Assembly (NCBI GenBank): GCA_023440865.1
Contig: JAEXRM010000195.1
Location: 1 to 51,049, forward strand
Direction of reading: 5' to 3'
Source of the DNA: Bacillota bacterium
GTDB lineage: Bacteria > Bacillota > Clostridia > DSM-8532
DNA length: 51,049 bases
Under the pieces are notes generated by a model. It did no database searches. It was not told the origin of the DNA and saw only the letters and a program-made list of their open reading frames with translations. Below are positions 44,050-51,049 of this stretch, piece by piece. The translations under genes were made by a program, and so were the position numbers. Position 1 is the stretch's first letter, and each line of letters starts with the position of its first letter.

Positions 44050-44751
44050 ATGGCGGAGATGACGCCCGTCTACAACTCCAAGACCGTCTGCCCCTGCTGC
44101 GAGAAGGAGTTCTCGATCGGCAAGGTCCGGACGCGGATGGTGCGGTATGCCGGCCAGGATACCGACCTCTTTCCGCGCTACGAAGGGGAGAACCCCCTGT
44201 TCTACGACGCGGTGGTGTGCCCGAACTGCGGATTCGCCTACATCGGCACCTCGTACGAGCTGCTGAACCGGAACGACTACAAGGCGGTCCGCGACAAGAT
44301 CACGCCCAAATGGACCCAGCGGCAGTTCGACGGACCGCGCACGGTGGAACAGGCCATCGAGGCCTACAAGCTCGTGCTGCTCAACAGCCGGGTGCGTCAG
44401 GCGCCCGCGTCCGAGCTGGCCAAGGATTGCATGCGGCTGGCCTGGATGTACCGCGTCCAGGGAGATTCGGTACTCGACTACAAGTTCATGGAATACGCGT
44501 TCCAGTATTATCAGGATACCTACATGAAGGAGCATCTGCCGGTCGGCAAGCTCGACGAGTACACGGTGCTCTACATGATCGGCGAGCTGGGCCGCCGGCT
44601 GGGCAAGTACCAGGACAGCATCAGCTGGTTTTCCAAGCTCATATCGGCCGGCATGGATCCGGCCCAGAAGCTGAAGATTCCCCCGAACCTGCTGGAGATG
44701 GCGCGCGACCAATCTATCCTCGCCAAGGAAGCCATGAAGCATGAAACATGA
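44050..44751 (+). CDS. DUF2225 protein
   Basis: 233 residues from ATG 44050 (AAGGAAGG five bases upstream). Two CxxC pairs, CPCC near residue 15 and CPNCGF near 58, look like a zinc ribbon. The rest is helical with TPR-like stretches (AIEAYKLVLLNSRV, GELGRRLGKYQDSISWFSKLI). DUF2225 proteins are widespread in Bacillota with no known function. It overlaps the next gene by 11 bases. Confidence 0.85.
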   Translation: MAEMTPVYNSKTVCPCCEKEFSIGKVRTRMVRYAGQDTDLFPRYEGENPLFYDAVVCPNCGFAYIGTSYELLNRNDYKAVRDKITPKWTQRQFDGPRTVEQAIEAYKLVLLNSRVRQAPASELAKDCMRLAWMYRVQGDSVLDYKFMEYAFQYYQDTYMKEHLPVGKLDEYTVLYMIGELGRRLGKYQDSISWFSKLISAGMDPAQKLKIPPNLLEMARDQSILAKEAMKHET

Positions 44752-45907
44752 TGCACGTTCACACGCACACCATGCCCCGCTTGCCATCGGGAAGCTGCCG
44801 AACGAGCTGCTGGCCGATCTCATCCAGCCCTTGCGCAATCCGCGTCCCGAGCTGCTGACGGGCCCCGCGGTCGGAGAGGACTGCGCCATCCTCGACCTCA
44901 ACGGCGGCTGGCTGGTGGCCACCACCGACCCCATCACCGGGTCGGACAAGGAGATCGGCCGTCTCGGCATCCATGTGTCGCTCAACGATCTGGCATCGGC
45001 CGGTGCGGAGCCGGTGGCCGTCCTGGTGACGCTGCTGTGCCCGCCGGGAACCCTGGAGGAGACGGTCCGCGCCATCATGGACAGCATCCGGGAAACCGCC
45101 GGGGCGATGCACATCGCTCTCGCGGGCGGACACACGGAGGTGACGGATGCCGTCACACGCACGGTTCTCAGCGTCACGGCGCTGGGCCGCGCCAATCCGG
45201 GCGCTGCGGTGACAACCGCGGGCGCACGTCCCGGCGACGCACTCGTCATGACCAAGACGGCAGCCCTGGAGGGAACCGCAATCCTGGCACGGGAAAGGGA
45301 AGCGGAACTGATTCGGGCCTTCGGTCCGGAGCTGGTGGCGCAGGCGATGGCCTGTCTCGACGACATCAGCGTGGTGGCCGAGGGGCGCGTCGCCGCCCGG
45401 CACGGCGTTCATGCCATGCACGACATCACGGAGGGCGGGGTGCTGGGGGCCGCATGGGAACTCTGCGCGGCGTCCGGCGTTCGGGCCGAGATCTGGGCCG
45501 ACCGCATTCCGGTGCGGGATGCGACCCGCAGCATCTGTGCGCATTTCGGCATCGATCCGTTCCGATTGATCTCCAGCGGCAGCATGCTCATGGCGTGCGC
45601 CGACGGGGAGGCGATGGTGCGGCGGCTGGCCGACGCCGGCATACAGGCGACCGTCATCGGCACCGTGATCAAGACGGAAGACGGCGTGCCGAACCTGGCT
45701 GCAGGCACCGTGATCAAGACGGAAGACGGCGTGCCGAACCTGGCTGCAGGCAGCGTGATCAACACGGAAGACGGCGTGCCGAGTCTGGCGATCGATGGCG
45801 CGGTGCCCCCTCAGGCTTCCGTGGGATGGCATGTCCTGCTGCACCGGCAGGGCTCGGTGGAAGCGGTTGACGCCCCGGGTGCCGACGAGCTTTACAAGGT
45901 CCTGTAG
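44741..45907 (+). CDS. AIR synthase-like protein (HypE/ThiL/PurM fold)
   Basis: 388 residues. N-terminal ATP-binding half with GPAVGEDCAILDLNGGWLVATTDPITG, VSLNDLASAGAEPVAVLVTLLCP and ALAGGHTEVTDAV; C-terminal half with PGDALVMTKTAALEGTAILA and MHDITEGGVLGAAWELC. This is the AIR synthase-related fold. No hyp, sel or pur genes are nearby, so the substrate is unknown. Near residues 307-351 a 15-residue unit (GTVIKTEDGVPNLAA) occurs three times, an odd insertion in an enzyme domain. Confidence 0.85.
   Translation: MKHDARSHAHHAPLAIGKLPNELLADLIQPLRNPRPELLTGPAVGEDCAILDLNGGWLVATTDPITGSDKEIGRLGIHVSLNDLASAGAEPVAVLVTLLCPPGTLEETVRAIMDSIRETAGAMHIALAGGHTEVTDAVTRTVLSVTALGRANPGAAVTTAGARPGDALVMTKTAALEGTAILAREREAELIRAFGPELVAQAMACLDDISVVAEGRVAARHGVHAMHDITEGGVLGAAWELCAASGVRAEIWADRIPVRDATRSICAHFGIDPFRLISSGSMLMACADGEAMVRRLADAGIQATVIGTVIKTEDGVPNLAAGTVIKTEDGVPNLAAGSVINTEDGVPSLAIDGAVPPQASVGWHVLLHRQGSVEAVDAPGADELYKVL
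45659..45793 (+). repeat. 45-bp in-frame tandem repeat, three copies
   Basis: Units at 45659, 45704 and 45749. The first two are identical over 45 bp, so the duplication is recent. They encode 15-residue repeats in the AIR synthase-like protein. Confidence 0.95.
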
Positions 45908-45999
45908 CCGCACCGTTCACCCATTCCGCAAGTCTGCGTGATGCCGGGCATGGATGGGTAAGATAACTTCCAAAGAGTACCACCCACGGAGGAAGTACT

Positions 46000-46818
46000 A
46001 TGGAACTCTTCTGGTCCATCATGGTGACCCTGCTGGGGCTCCTGCTCGGTTCCTTCTTCAATGTCTGCATCCATCGCATACCCAAGGGCGTGTCGATCGT
46101 CATGCCGCCGTCCGCGTGCACCAGCTGCGGGCATGAGCTGGGGCCGTTCGACCTGGTTCCCGTGTTCAGCTGGTTCTTCCTCGGCGGCAAGTGCCGCTAC
46201 TGCAAGGCGCCCATCTCGCCGCGGTACGCGCTTGTCGAGTTGCTGACCGCCGGCGTGTTCCTGTGGACGTACCTGCGCAACGGCTTCACCGTCGACACCG
46301 TCGCGCTGCTGGTGCTGTTTTCCGTTCTCATCATCGTCTTCTTCATCGACCTCGACCACATGATCATCCCCGACCGGCTGGTTCTGACCGGGTTGGTGGG
46401 AGGCGTTCTGCTGTATGTCTACCAGCTCGTCGGCCCCGGCCTGGGCTGGCCGGCCTTCACCCTGCAGGGAACCTATGGCGCGGTTGCCTGGTACGAGCCG
46501 CTGATCGGCATGTTCAGCTCGTCGCTCATCCTGTTCGTGATCGCGCTGATCGGGCTGGCCATCTACAAGAACGACGGCGCCATGGGCATGGGAGACGTGA
46601 AGATCTTCCTGCCGATCGGCCTCATCCTCGGCTGGCGGCTGAGCCTGCTGACGCTGTTCGGTGCCGTCATGCTCGGCGGGCTCACCGGCGTCGTGCTGCT
46701 GGTCTTCAAGCTCAAGGACCGCAAGGCGGCCATTCCGTTCGGACCGTTCATCATCATCTCCGCGTTCATCATGGCGCTGTACGGGTATCCGCTGCTGCAG
46801 TGGTATCTGGGGTATTGA
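46000..46818 (+). CDS. pilD: Prepilin peptidase (A24 family)
   Basis: 272 residues with about seven membrane helices. GSFFNVCIHRIP opening, two CxxC pairs (CTSCGH and CRYCKA) for zinc, catalytic aspartates in FIDLDHMIIPD and GMGDVK. It cleaves and usually N-methylates type IV prepilins. GGAGG lies nine bases upstream. A TAAGAT box at 45959 could be its promoter. The pilC gene lies 3.5 kb downstream, past a degraded insertion. Confidence 0.95.
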   Translation: MELFWSIMVTLLGLLLGSFFNVCIHRIPKGVSIVMPPSACTSCGHELGPFDLVPVFSWFFLGGKCRYCKAPISPRYALVELLTAGVFLWTYLRNGFTVDTVALLVLFSVLIIVFFIDLDHMIIPDRLVLTGLVGGVLLYVYQLVGPGLGWPAFTLQGTYGAVAWYEPLIGMFSSSLILFVIALIGLAIYKNDGAMGMGDVKIFLPIGLILGWRLSLLTLFGAVMLGGLTGVVLLVFKLKDRKAAIPFGPFIIISAFIMALYGYPLLQWYLGY

Positions 46819-46858
46819 GGCGAACGGTTCCGTAAATGGCATGTCGTGGCCTCGTGGG

Positions 46859-46907
46859 AACTAATGCGAAAAAAACTTATTCATAATAAGTTATTTACGC
46901 ATTAGTT
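46859..46907 (+). repeat. Nested palindrome at the cut end of ATPase remnant 1
   Basis: Outer arms AACTAATGCG and CGCATTAGTT (10 perfect pairs); inner arms AACTTATT and AATAAGTT around CAT (8 perfect pairs); A-rich and T-rich links between. It could act as an operator, a terminator or an element end. Confidence 0.85.
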
Positions 46908-47417
46908 GGCGGATCCGTCCGAAACACGATCTACCGCCTGGATGACGGCATGTTCCGCTTCTGGTTCCGTCATGTCAGACCGGACCTCGGCCGTATCTTG
47001 ATGGGGCTGGGAGAAATGGTCTACCGACAGGATGTGATGCCGCAGCTATCCCAGTTCATGGGTTCCGTCTTTGAACAGATGTCGATGCAGTATCTGTGGC
47101 ACCTGGCCAGGCGGGAACAGCTGCCTTTCAGGTTTCAGCAAATGGGACGGTGGTGGGGGAGCAACCCGGCCACGAGATGTCAGGAAGAAATCGACGTCCT
47201 TGCCTTCAGTGGACAGGATGCCCTCTTTGGTGAATGCAAGTGGACCCGACAACCTGTGGGGTTGGATGTCCTTGAGAACCTGGAACGGAAGAGCCGGCTG
47301 TTGCCGTTCCAAAACCGGCATCTGTGGTTGTTTTCCAGAAGCGGATACACGCAGGCCTGCGAAAAAAGGGCAGCGGGCATGCAGAACGTCCGGTTGATCG
47401 ACTTTGAAGAGATGTGA
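46908..47417 (+). pseudogene. ATPase remnant, DUF234-like C-terminal part
   Basis: The frame opens in the palindrome and runs about 170 codons to TGA at 47417. It matches the C-terminal domain of archaeal-type ATPases: RLDDGMFRFWFRHVRPDL, GSVFEQMSMQYLW, MGRWWGSNP, EIDVLAFSGQDALFGECKW. The whole N-terminal AAA+ domain with Walker motifs is missing, and no good ribosome site is present. Judged a broken gene; a stand-alone C-terminal product from ATG 46950 cannot be excluded. Confidence 0.75.
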
Positions 47418-47436
47418 TGCGGCTTTTGCTCTGATA

Positions 47437-47730
47437 TTACGACCGTGCTTCACCCTGCGTCTCCAACAGGAACCGCCATGCGGGAACCACATCGATGGTC
47501 CCATTGGATACTGGTATGACCTCCGATTCCCAACGGGTGATGATGCATGAATGGGCGTTTCCAGTCCCAGACATGGCTTCCTCCAGTGCGGTGACTTCTC
47601 TCTTTCTTGTCTGGGGGTCGACCAGTGTCTCACAGACCTGATACAGCAAGGGAGGTGTCTTCTCCCTGGAGGGGACAACAAAGTCGAGTGATGAATCTGA
47701 TCGTTTGCATCCAAAAGCGGCGTCATTCAT
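47437..47730 (-). pseudogene. ATPase remnant, DUF4143-like C-terminal part
   Basis: About 97 codons on the minus strand. It matches the end of AAA_14/DUF4143 ATPases: SDSSLDFVVPSREKTPPLLYQVCETLVDPQTRKREVTALEEAM, then IDVVPAWRFLL. These proteins normally have about 400 residues with an N-terminal AAA domain, absent here. Its 3' end faces remnant 1, only 19 bases away. The perfect 24-bp palindrome lies 16 bases before its first ATG. Confidence 0.75.
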
Positions 47731-47745
47731 ATCGACGAACCGGAT

Positions 47746-47769
47746 AAGCGGTTATCATGATAACCGCTT
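47746..47769. repeat. Perfect 24-bp palindrome before ATPase remnant 2
   Basis: AAGCGGTTATCA followed directly by its exact reverse complement. No loop. Position and form suggest an operator of the original ATPase gene. Confidence 0.9.
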
Positions 47770-47775
47770 TCGTCT

Positions 47776-47829
47776 CAAAGTGGTCGTAAATATGACCGAT
47801 TTGGCCCCAAAGTGGTAACGATTTTGACC
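47776..47829 (+). mobile_element. Possible insertion-sequence end remnant
   Basis: A 22-base motif occurs twice, 32 bases apart (47776-47797 and 47808-47829): CAAAGTGGT followed by ten or so bases and TGACC. Each forms a GGTC/GACC-type dyad. Repeats of this kind are found at ends of IS21-like elements, but no transposase is present. Confidence 0.35.
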
Positions 47830-48048
47830 ACATTTCAAGTACAGGATACGACCATGCAGATGACAAGCGATGGATTGGCCACAAGCTCAGATTATCAATT
47901 ATGTCAATTCTTGTTTGTATGCATGCGTTTGGATATGATTGAGAAAGCTGAGAAGGCTTTCATGAAAATGGGAAAGACAATCATATCAAACATTCAAGCC
48001 ATACGATGATGATGCATGACCGACTGTTGCCAATATGCTGAGACCCAT

Positions 48049-48070
48049 ATGATGCAGCGCCACGCATCAT
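48049..48070 (+). promoter_or_regulatory. Inverted repeat before the chemoreceptor gene
   Basis: ATGATGC, eight bases, GCATCAT, overlapping a possible -10 box (TATGAT, 48048-48053) and 20 bases before the start codon. Candidate operator or hairpin. Confidence 0.45.
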
Positions 48071-48089
48071 ACTGCGACGAGGGATCTGT

Positions 48090-49772
48090 ATGGAAAAAGC
48101 CAAAACCACGCTCCGCTTCCGCATCATGCTGATGACCCTGCTGGTGCTTGTGTTCACGGTTTCCGTGCTGTTGGCCGTTTCCCTGACGATCGCCTCGAAC
48201 AGCCTGCGCGAGCAGATGTCGCTCGACGGGCTCACCATCGGCCGCAGCGTCGCCAACACGCTGTACAACCGCCTGCAGTTCGACAAGTCGATCGAAGGCA
48301 TCCAGCAAATCGCGGATGCCTATTCCGGAGAGAAGAACATTTCCTATGTCTGCTTCATGGATGAGCAGGCGGTCGATGTGGCGGACAGCAACAACGAGGA
48401 CATCGGCGTCAGTTTTGCCGATGACGGGGACACGCTTTCGGTCGCCCAGGGTGGCGACGCCATCACCACGTACTACACGGATGAGGATGGCGTGACTTCT
48501 CTCGATGTGCTGATGCCGGTCAACGAGCCGTATGACGGCGGCGTAATCCGCATCGTCGATGTCGGCATCAGGCTCGACCTGTATGAGGCGACGCGGCGGT
48601 CCATGTTCCTCACCATTGCCGGCATTTCCCTCGGCATCCTGGTGCTGTCGACCCTCGTATTCGCCTTCCTGGCAAACCGGCTCATCACGCTGCCTGTGCG
48701 GTCCATCCAGTCCAAGCTGCGGAAGCTTGGCTCCGGCGACCTGCGCGTCGACGCAAGGACGAAAGCCCCGCGCGGCGGCAACAGCCGGGAGTTCGCCGAA
48801 ATCAACGGCCAGCTCGAACAGGTGCGGCAGTCTCTCGGCGGCATCGTCATGCGCGTGCAGGACGGGCAGCAGGAAGCCACGGTCGCATACGGCCAGTTCG
48901 GCGCGAGCCTTGCCGACATCCAGCGCCGCATGGCGGACATCACGGAACGAACCGAAAGGCTGTCCGCCTCCACGCAGCATTCCGTCGCCGCCACCCAGGA
49001 GATCGACGCCGCCCTGCAGCTGGTCGGCGATTCGGTCGGGAACCTGGCCCATGCCACGGACAACGGCCTTACCATGGCACAGGACATCGCCGAACGCGCC
49101 ACGACGCTCTCCGCCGACGCCAGCCAGGCCCGGATGGAGGCCATCGCCCTGCAGCAGCGCACCATCGAGCGCCTGAAATCCGCAATGGAGCGCGCCGAGG
49201 ACGTCACCCAGGTGGAGATGCTCAGCCAGACCATCCTGGGCATCACTTCACAAACCGGCCTGCTGGCGCTCAATGCGGCGATCGAATCGGCCCGCGCCGG
49301 TGCGGCCGGAACCGGCTTCGCCGTCGTGGCGGATGAAATCCGCAAGCTTTCGGACGTGTCCAAGAAGACCGCCACGGAAATCGCCCAGGTGACAAAGCAT
49401 GTCATCACCGCCGTGCACGATCTGCGCGAGGCGGCGGGGGAGATCGCGGGCTTCGTCGAGCAGCGCGTGATGCGCGACTATGACCAGATGGCGGGCATCG
49501 GCGGCCGATACGCCGCAGACGCCGAAGCGGTCCGCACGCTCATCGGACAGGTGGGCGAATCCGCACAAAGGCTCAGCGAGCAGGCCTCCACCATCACGTC
49601 GGCCATGGACGACATCCGGGCGAACGTGGAAGGCGATGCGACCACGGCCGGCGCCATCGCGACCACCGCCACCGAAACCGCGCGGCATACGGAGGAGCTC
49701 GGTGCCTGCGGCCAGAAGGTGTGCGACAGCATCGGACACATCGAGGAGGGGACCAGGCAGCTGGTGGTGTGA
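48090..49772 (+). CDS. Methyl-accepting chemotaxis protein
   Basis: 560 residues. Membrane helix at 9-33, extracellular sensor to about 168, second helix at 171-196, HAMP at 197-250, then a long coiled-coil signalling domain. The hairpin tip reads ILGITSQTGLLALNAAIESARAGAAGTGFAVVADEIRKLSDVSKKTATEIAQ. It should signal to CheA and CheW, which are not in the window. Position next to pilus genes suggests control of pilus-based movement, but that is inference. GAGGG precedes the start. Confidence 0.93.
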   Translation: MEKAKTTLRFRIMLMTLLVLVFTVSVLLAVSLTIASNSLREQMSLDGLTIGRSVANTLYNRLQFDKSIEGIQQIADAYSGEKNISYVCFMDEQAVDVADSNNEDIGVSFADDGDTLSVAQGGDAITTYYTDEDGVTSLDVLMPVNEPYDGGVIRIVDVGIRLDLYEATRRSMFLTIAGISLGILVLSTLVFAFLANRLITLPVRSIQSKLRKLGSGDLRVDARTKAPRGGNSREFAEINGQLEQVRQSLGGIVMRVQDGQQEATVAYGQFGASLADIQRRMADITERTERLSASTQHSVAATQEIDAALQLVGDSVGNLAHATDNGLTMAQDIAERATTLSADASQARMEAIALQQRTIERLKSAMERAEDVTQVEMLSQTILGITSQTGLLALNAAIESARAGAAGTGFAVVADEIRKLSDVSKKTATEIAQVTKHVITAVHDLREAAGEIAGFVEQRVMRDYDQMAGIGGRYAADAEAVRTLIGQVGESAQRLSEQASTITSAMDDIRANVEGDATTAGAIATTATETARHTEELGACGQKVCDSIGHIEEGTRQLVV

Positions 49773-49941
49773 GGAAACGGCATCAATCCGGCAGATCGGT
49801 TGCGATATGCAATATTTGCGCAAATCAAGCGCAAACCAAGCGCGAATAGTGTCGAATAAACGCGACATGGCGACGAATTGACAATTGTCATGAGTGGAAG
49901 CGTCCAAGCGGCTTGTCATAAGGATTTTGGCAAATCGTCAC

Positions 49942-49970
49942 TTGATTTTACCGGATTTTGCATGTAGAAT
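49942..49970 (+). promoter_or_regulatory. Promoter of the pilC operon
   Basis: TTGATT (49942-49947), a 17-nt spacer, TAGAAT (49965-49970). Confidence 0.6.
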
Positions 49971-50097
49971 GACAAACATGAGTGCGTGGAAGATGCGGAT
50001 GGCATAATCCGAAAGACATGGTTTCATCTGCATGATCCACGGGTAATGAGCCATACAGGCGCCTTGGCGCGGCAGGAACAGGAAATCGGCGCGAACA

Positions 50098-50163
50098 GGC
50101 ACATGCGGCAACTGTACAATGCGTAGCCATGCGCATGCAGAACAGGCATGTGCCGCACATGCC
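50098..50163 (+). promoter_or_regulatory. Competing hairpins in the pilC leader
   Basis: GGCATGTG-CCG-CACATGCC (50145-50163) is a perfect hairpin. GGCACATG (50098-50105) can instead pair with CATGTGCC (50147-50154). The two folds exclude each other, as in attenuators. Confidence 0.4.
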
Positions 50164-50309
50164 GAGAGACCGTCCAATCAGTATACGGCCCTGTGCCGTC
50201 AACTGTCTGAACCGGTCCGCCGCCCGCCCGGATGGAACAGCCGATGGCGATAGCCACCCGCATTCTGTACGAAAGATGATCTGCATCGATGGAACGGGGT
50301 GATGACAGC

Positions 50310-51049
50310 ATGCCAATGTTCAAATACTCCGCGCTTGCCACGAACGGCAAGACCGTAACCGGTGTCATGGAAGCGGACAATGCCGTCCGCGTGCAGCAGG
50401 TGCTCAAGGAAAGCGGACAGTACGCCCTTTCCGTCGACGAGGCGGGCACAGGCTCGCGACAGCTCAACCGCGCCGCACCGCTCAAGGACCTCGCCGTGTT
50501 CTGCCGACAATTCCACGCCATGATGAAATCGGGCGTCACCGTCGTCAAATGCCTTGACCTGCTCTACCAGCAGACCACCAACAAAAAGCTCAAGGAAACC
50601 ATCTTCCGCGTGTACGAGAGCGTGCAGCGCGGCGATTTGCTGTCCGAATCGCTGAAGAAGCAGACGGGGGTGTTTCCGGAGCTCATGATCGCCATGGTCG
50701 ATACCGGCGAGGCCTCCGGCACGCTCGACAAGATTCTCGGCAAGCTGGCCGACAATTTCGACAAGGACCTCAAGGTCCGCCGCAAGATCTCCACCGCCAT
50801 GATCTACCCGATCGTGCTGACAGTGCTGATGGTGGTGGTGGTCGTGGGTCTGGTCACCTTCATCCTCCCGATGTTCGTTGGGATGTTCGAGTCGAGTGGG
50901 GTGGCGCTGCCGCTGCCGACGCGCATGCTGCTTGGATTGAGTTCGTTCTTGACCACTTACTGGTACATCGTCGTTTTCTTCATCATCCTTGTTGTCGTGC
51001 TGTTCCGCGCTTGGCTCAGCACCGAGAACGGCCGGTTCGACTGGGACCG
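50310..51049 (+). CDS. pilC: Type IV pilus inner-membrane protein PilC (cut by window end)
   Basis: The first 246 residues are present. It opens MPMFKYSALATNGKTVTGVMEA, then the first GspF/PilC domain: LAVFCRQFHAMMKSGVTVVKCLDLL, FRVYESVQRGDLLSESLK, MVDTGEASGTLDKILGKLADNF, and membrane helices from about residue 165 (IYPIVLTVLMVVVVVGLVTFILPMF). It is the platform protein of the pilus machine. ATG 50310 is preceded by GGGGTGA; ATG 50316 is possible. The second domain lies beyond the window. Confidence 0.93.
   Translation, partial: MPMFKYSALATNGKTVTGVMEADNAVRVQQVLKESGQYALSVDEAGTGSRQLNRAAPLKDLAVFCRQFHAMMKSGVTVVKCLDLLYQQTTNKKLKETIFRVYESVQRGDLLSESLKKQTGVFPELMIAMVDTGEASGTLDKILGKLADNFDKDLKVRRKISTAMIYPIVLTVLMVVVVVGLVTFILPMFVGMFESSGVALPLPTRMLLGLSSFLTTYWYIVVFFIILVVVLFRAWLSTENGRFDWD

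Larger units (their letters stand above)
46819..48089. other. AT-rich degraded insertion between pilD and the chemoreceptor gene
   Basis: About 1.3 kb of lower GC. Contains a nested palindrome (46859-46907), a truncated ATPase gene (+), a truncated ATPase gene (-), a 24-bp palindrome (47746-47769), IS-end-like repeats (47776-47829), and about 200 AT-rich bases to 48010. Bases 48027-48070 hold a possible promoter (TTGCCA, 15 nt, TATGAT) and an inverted repeat. Confidence 0.6.
49773..50309 (+). other. Long leader and control region before pilC
   Basis: 537 bases. Includes ATTTGCGCAAAT (49814-49825) with GCGCAAA repeats after it, a TGACAATTGTCA palindrome (near 49878), the pilC promoter (49942-49970) and a leader of about 340 bases with competing hairpins (50098-50163). 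No cyclic di-GMP riboswitch core was recognised. Confidence 0.55.

Noticed and set aside
47812..48009. A 65-codon open frame in the AT-rich scar
   Set aside because: No known family, no ribosome site, and its start lies inside the IS-end-like repeat.
49773..50309. Cyclic di-GMP riboswitch before pilC
   Set aside because: The conserved core elements of the known classes were not found, despite the attractive position.

Overview
The window comes from a high-GC member of the Bacillota, most likely an uncultured Clostridia lineage. Evidence for this is the SepF, DivIVA, YlmH and YggS division genes, a GerMN-domain lipoprotein, a class D-like sortase, a CIRCE element, consensus sigma-A promoters and strong Shine-Dalgarno sites. 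Nearly all of it is dense, ordinary chromosome with many ATGA overlaps. No tRNA, rRNA or CRISPR was seen.

Layout. 1-9063 is a division-linked block: the tail of an unknown gene, ylmH, a convergent GerMN lipoprotein, a TPR protein, a PLP lyase-like protein, a HlyD-like protein, yggS, sepF and divIVA. 9112-11373 is htpG with a CIRCE operator and a terminator. 11502-17210 is accessory: an HD-GYP response regulator, a divergent ArsR-type regulator and GH51 arabinofuranosidase, and two DUF2087 genes. 17356-24731 is translation and repair: queA, a repeat membrane protein, tgt, yajC, rimM, trmD, rarA. 24728-26670 holds a small membrane protein, a sortase and a membrane protein. 26993-35494 is DNA processing and translation start: comM-like, dprA, a two-OB-fold SSB-like gene with a P-loop partner, priA, def, fmt. 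35499-45907 holds a GH3 lipoprotein, queH, a cell-wall amidase, rdgB, yfcE-like, a cysteine desulfurase, thiI, a DUF2225 gene and an AIR synthase-like gene. 46000-51049 has type IV pilus genes (prepilin peptidase, and pilC cut by the window end) around an AT-rich scar with two broken ATPase genes, followed by a chemoreceptor.

Genes that work together: queA, tgt and queH for queuosine in tRNA; the cysteine desulfurase and thiI for 4-thiouridine; def and fmt for formyl-methionine handling; rimM and trmD for ribosome and tRNA maturation; comM, dprA and the pilus genes for possible DNA uptake; sepF and divIVA for septum placement.

The most unusual property is a large set of unrelated short tandem duplications. 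Unit sizes are 17 to 65 bp. They lie inside genes, where units are always multiples of 3, and at gene ends, often across the stop codon. The most unusual locus is 46859-47769: two 5'-truncated ATPase genes face each other, and each is preceded by a perfect palindrome.
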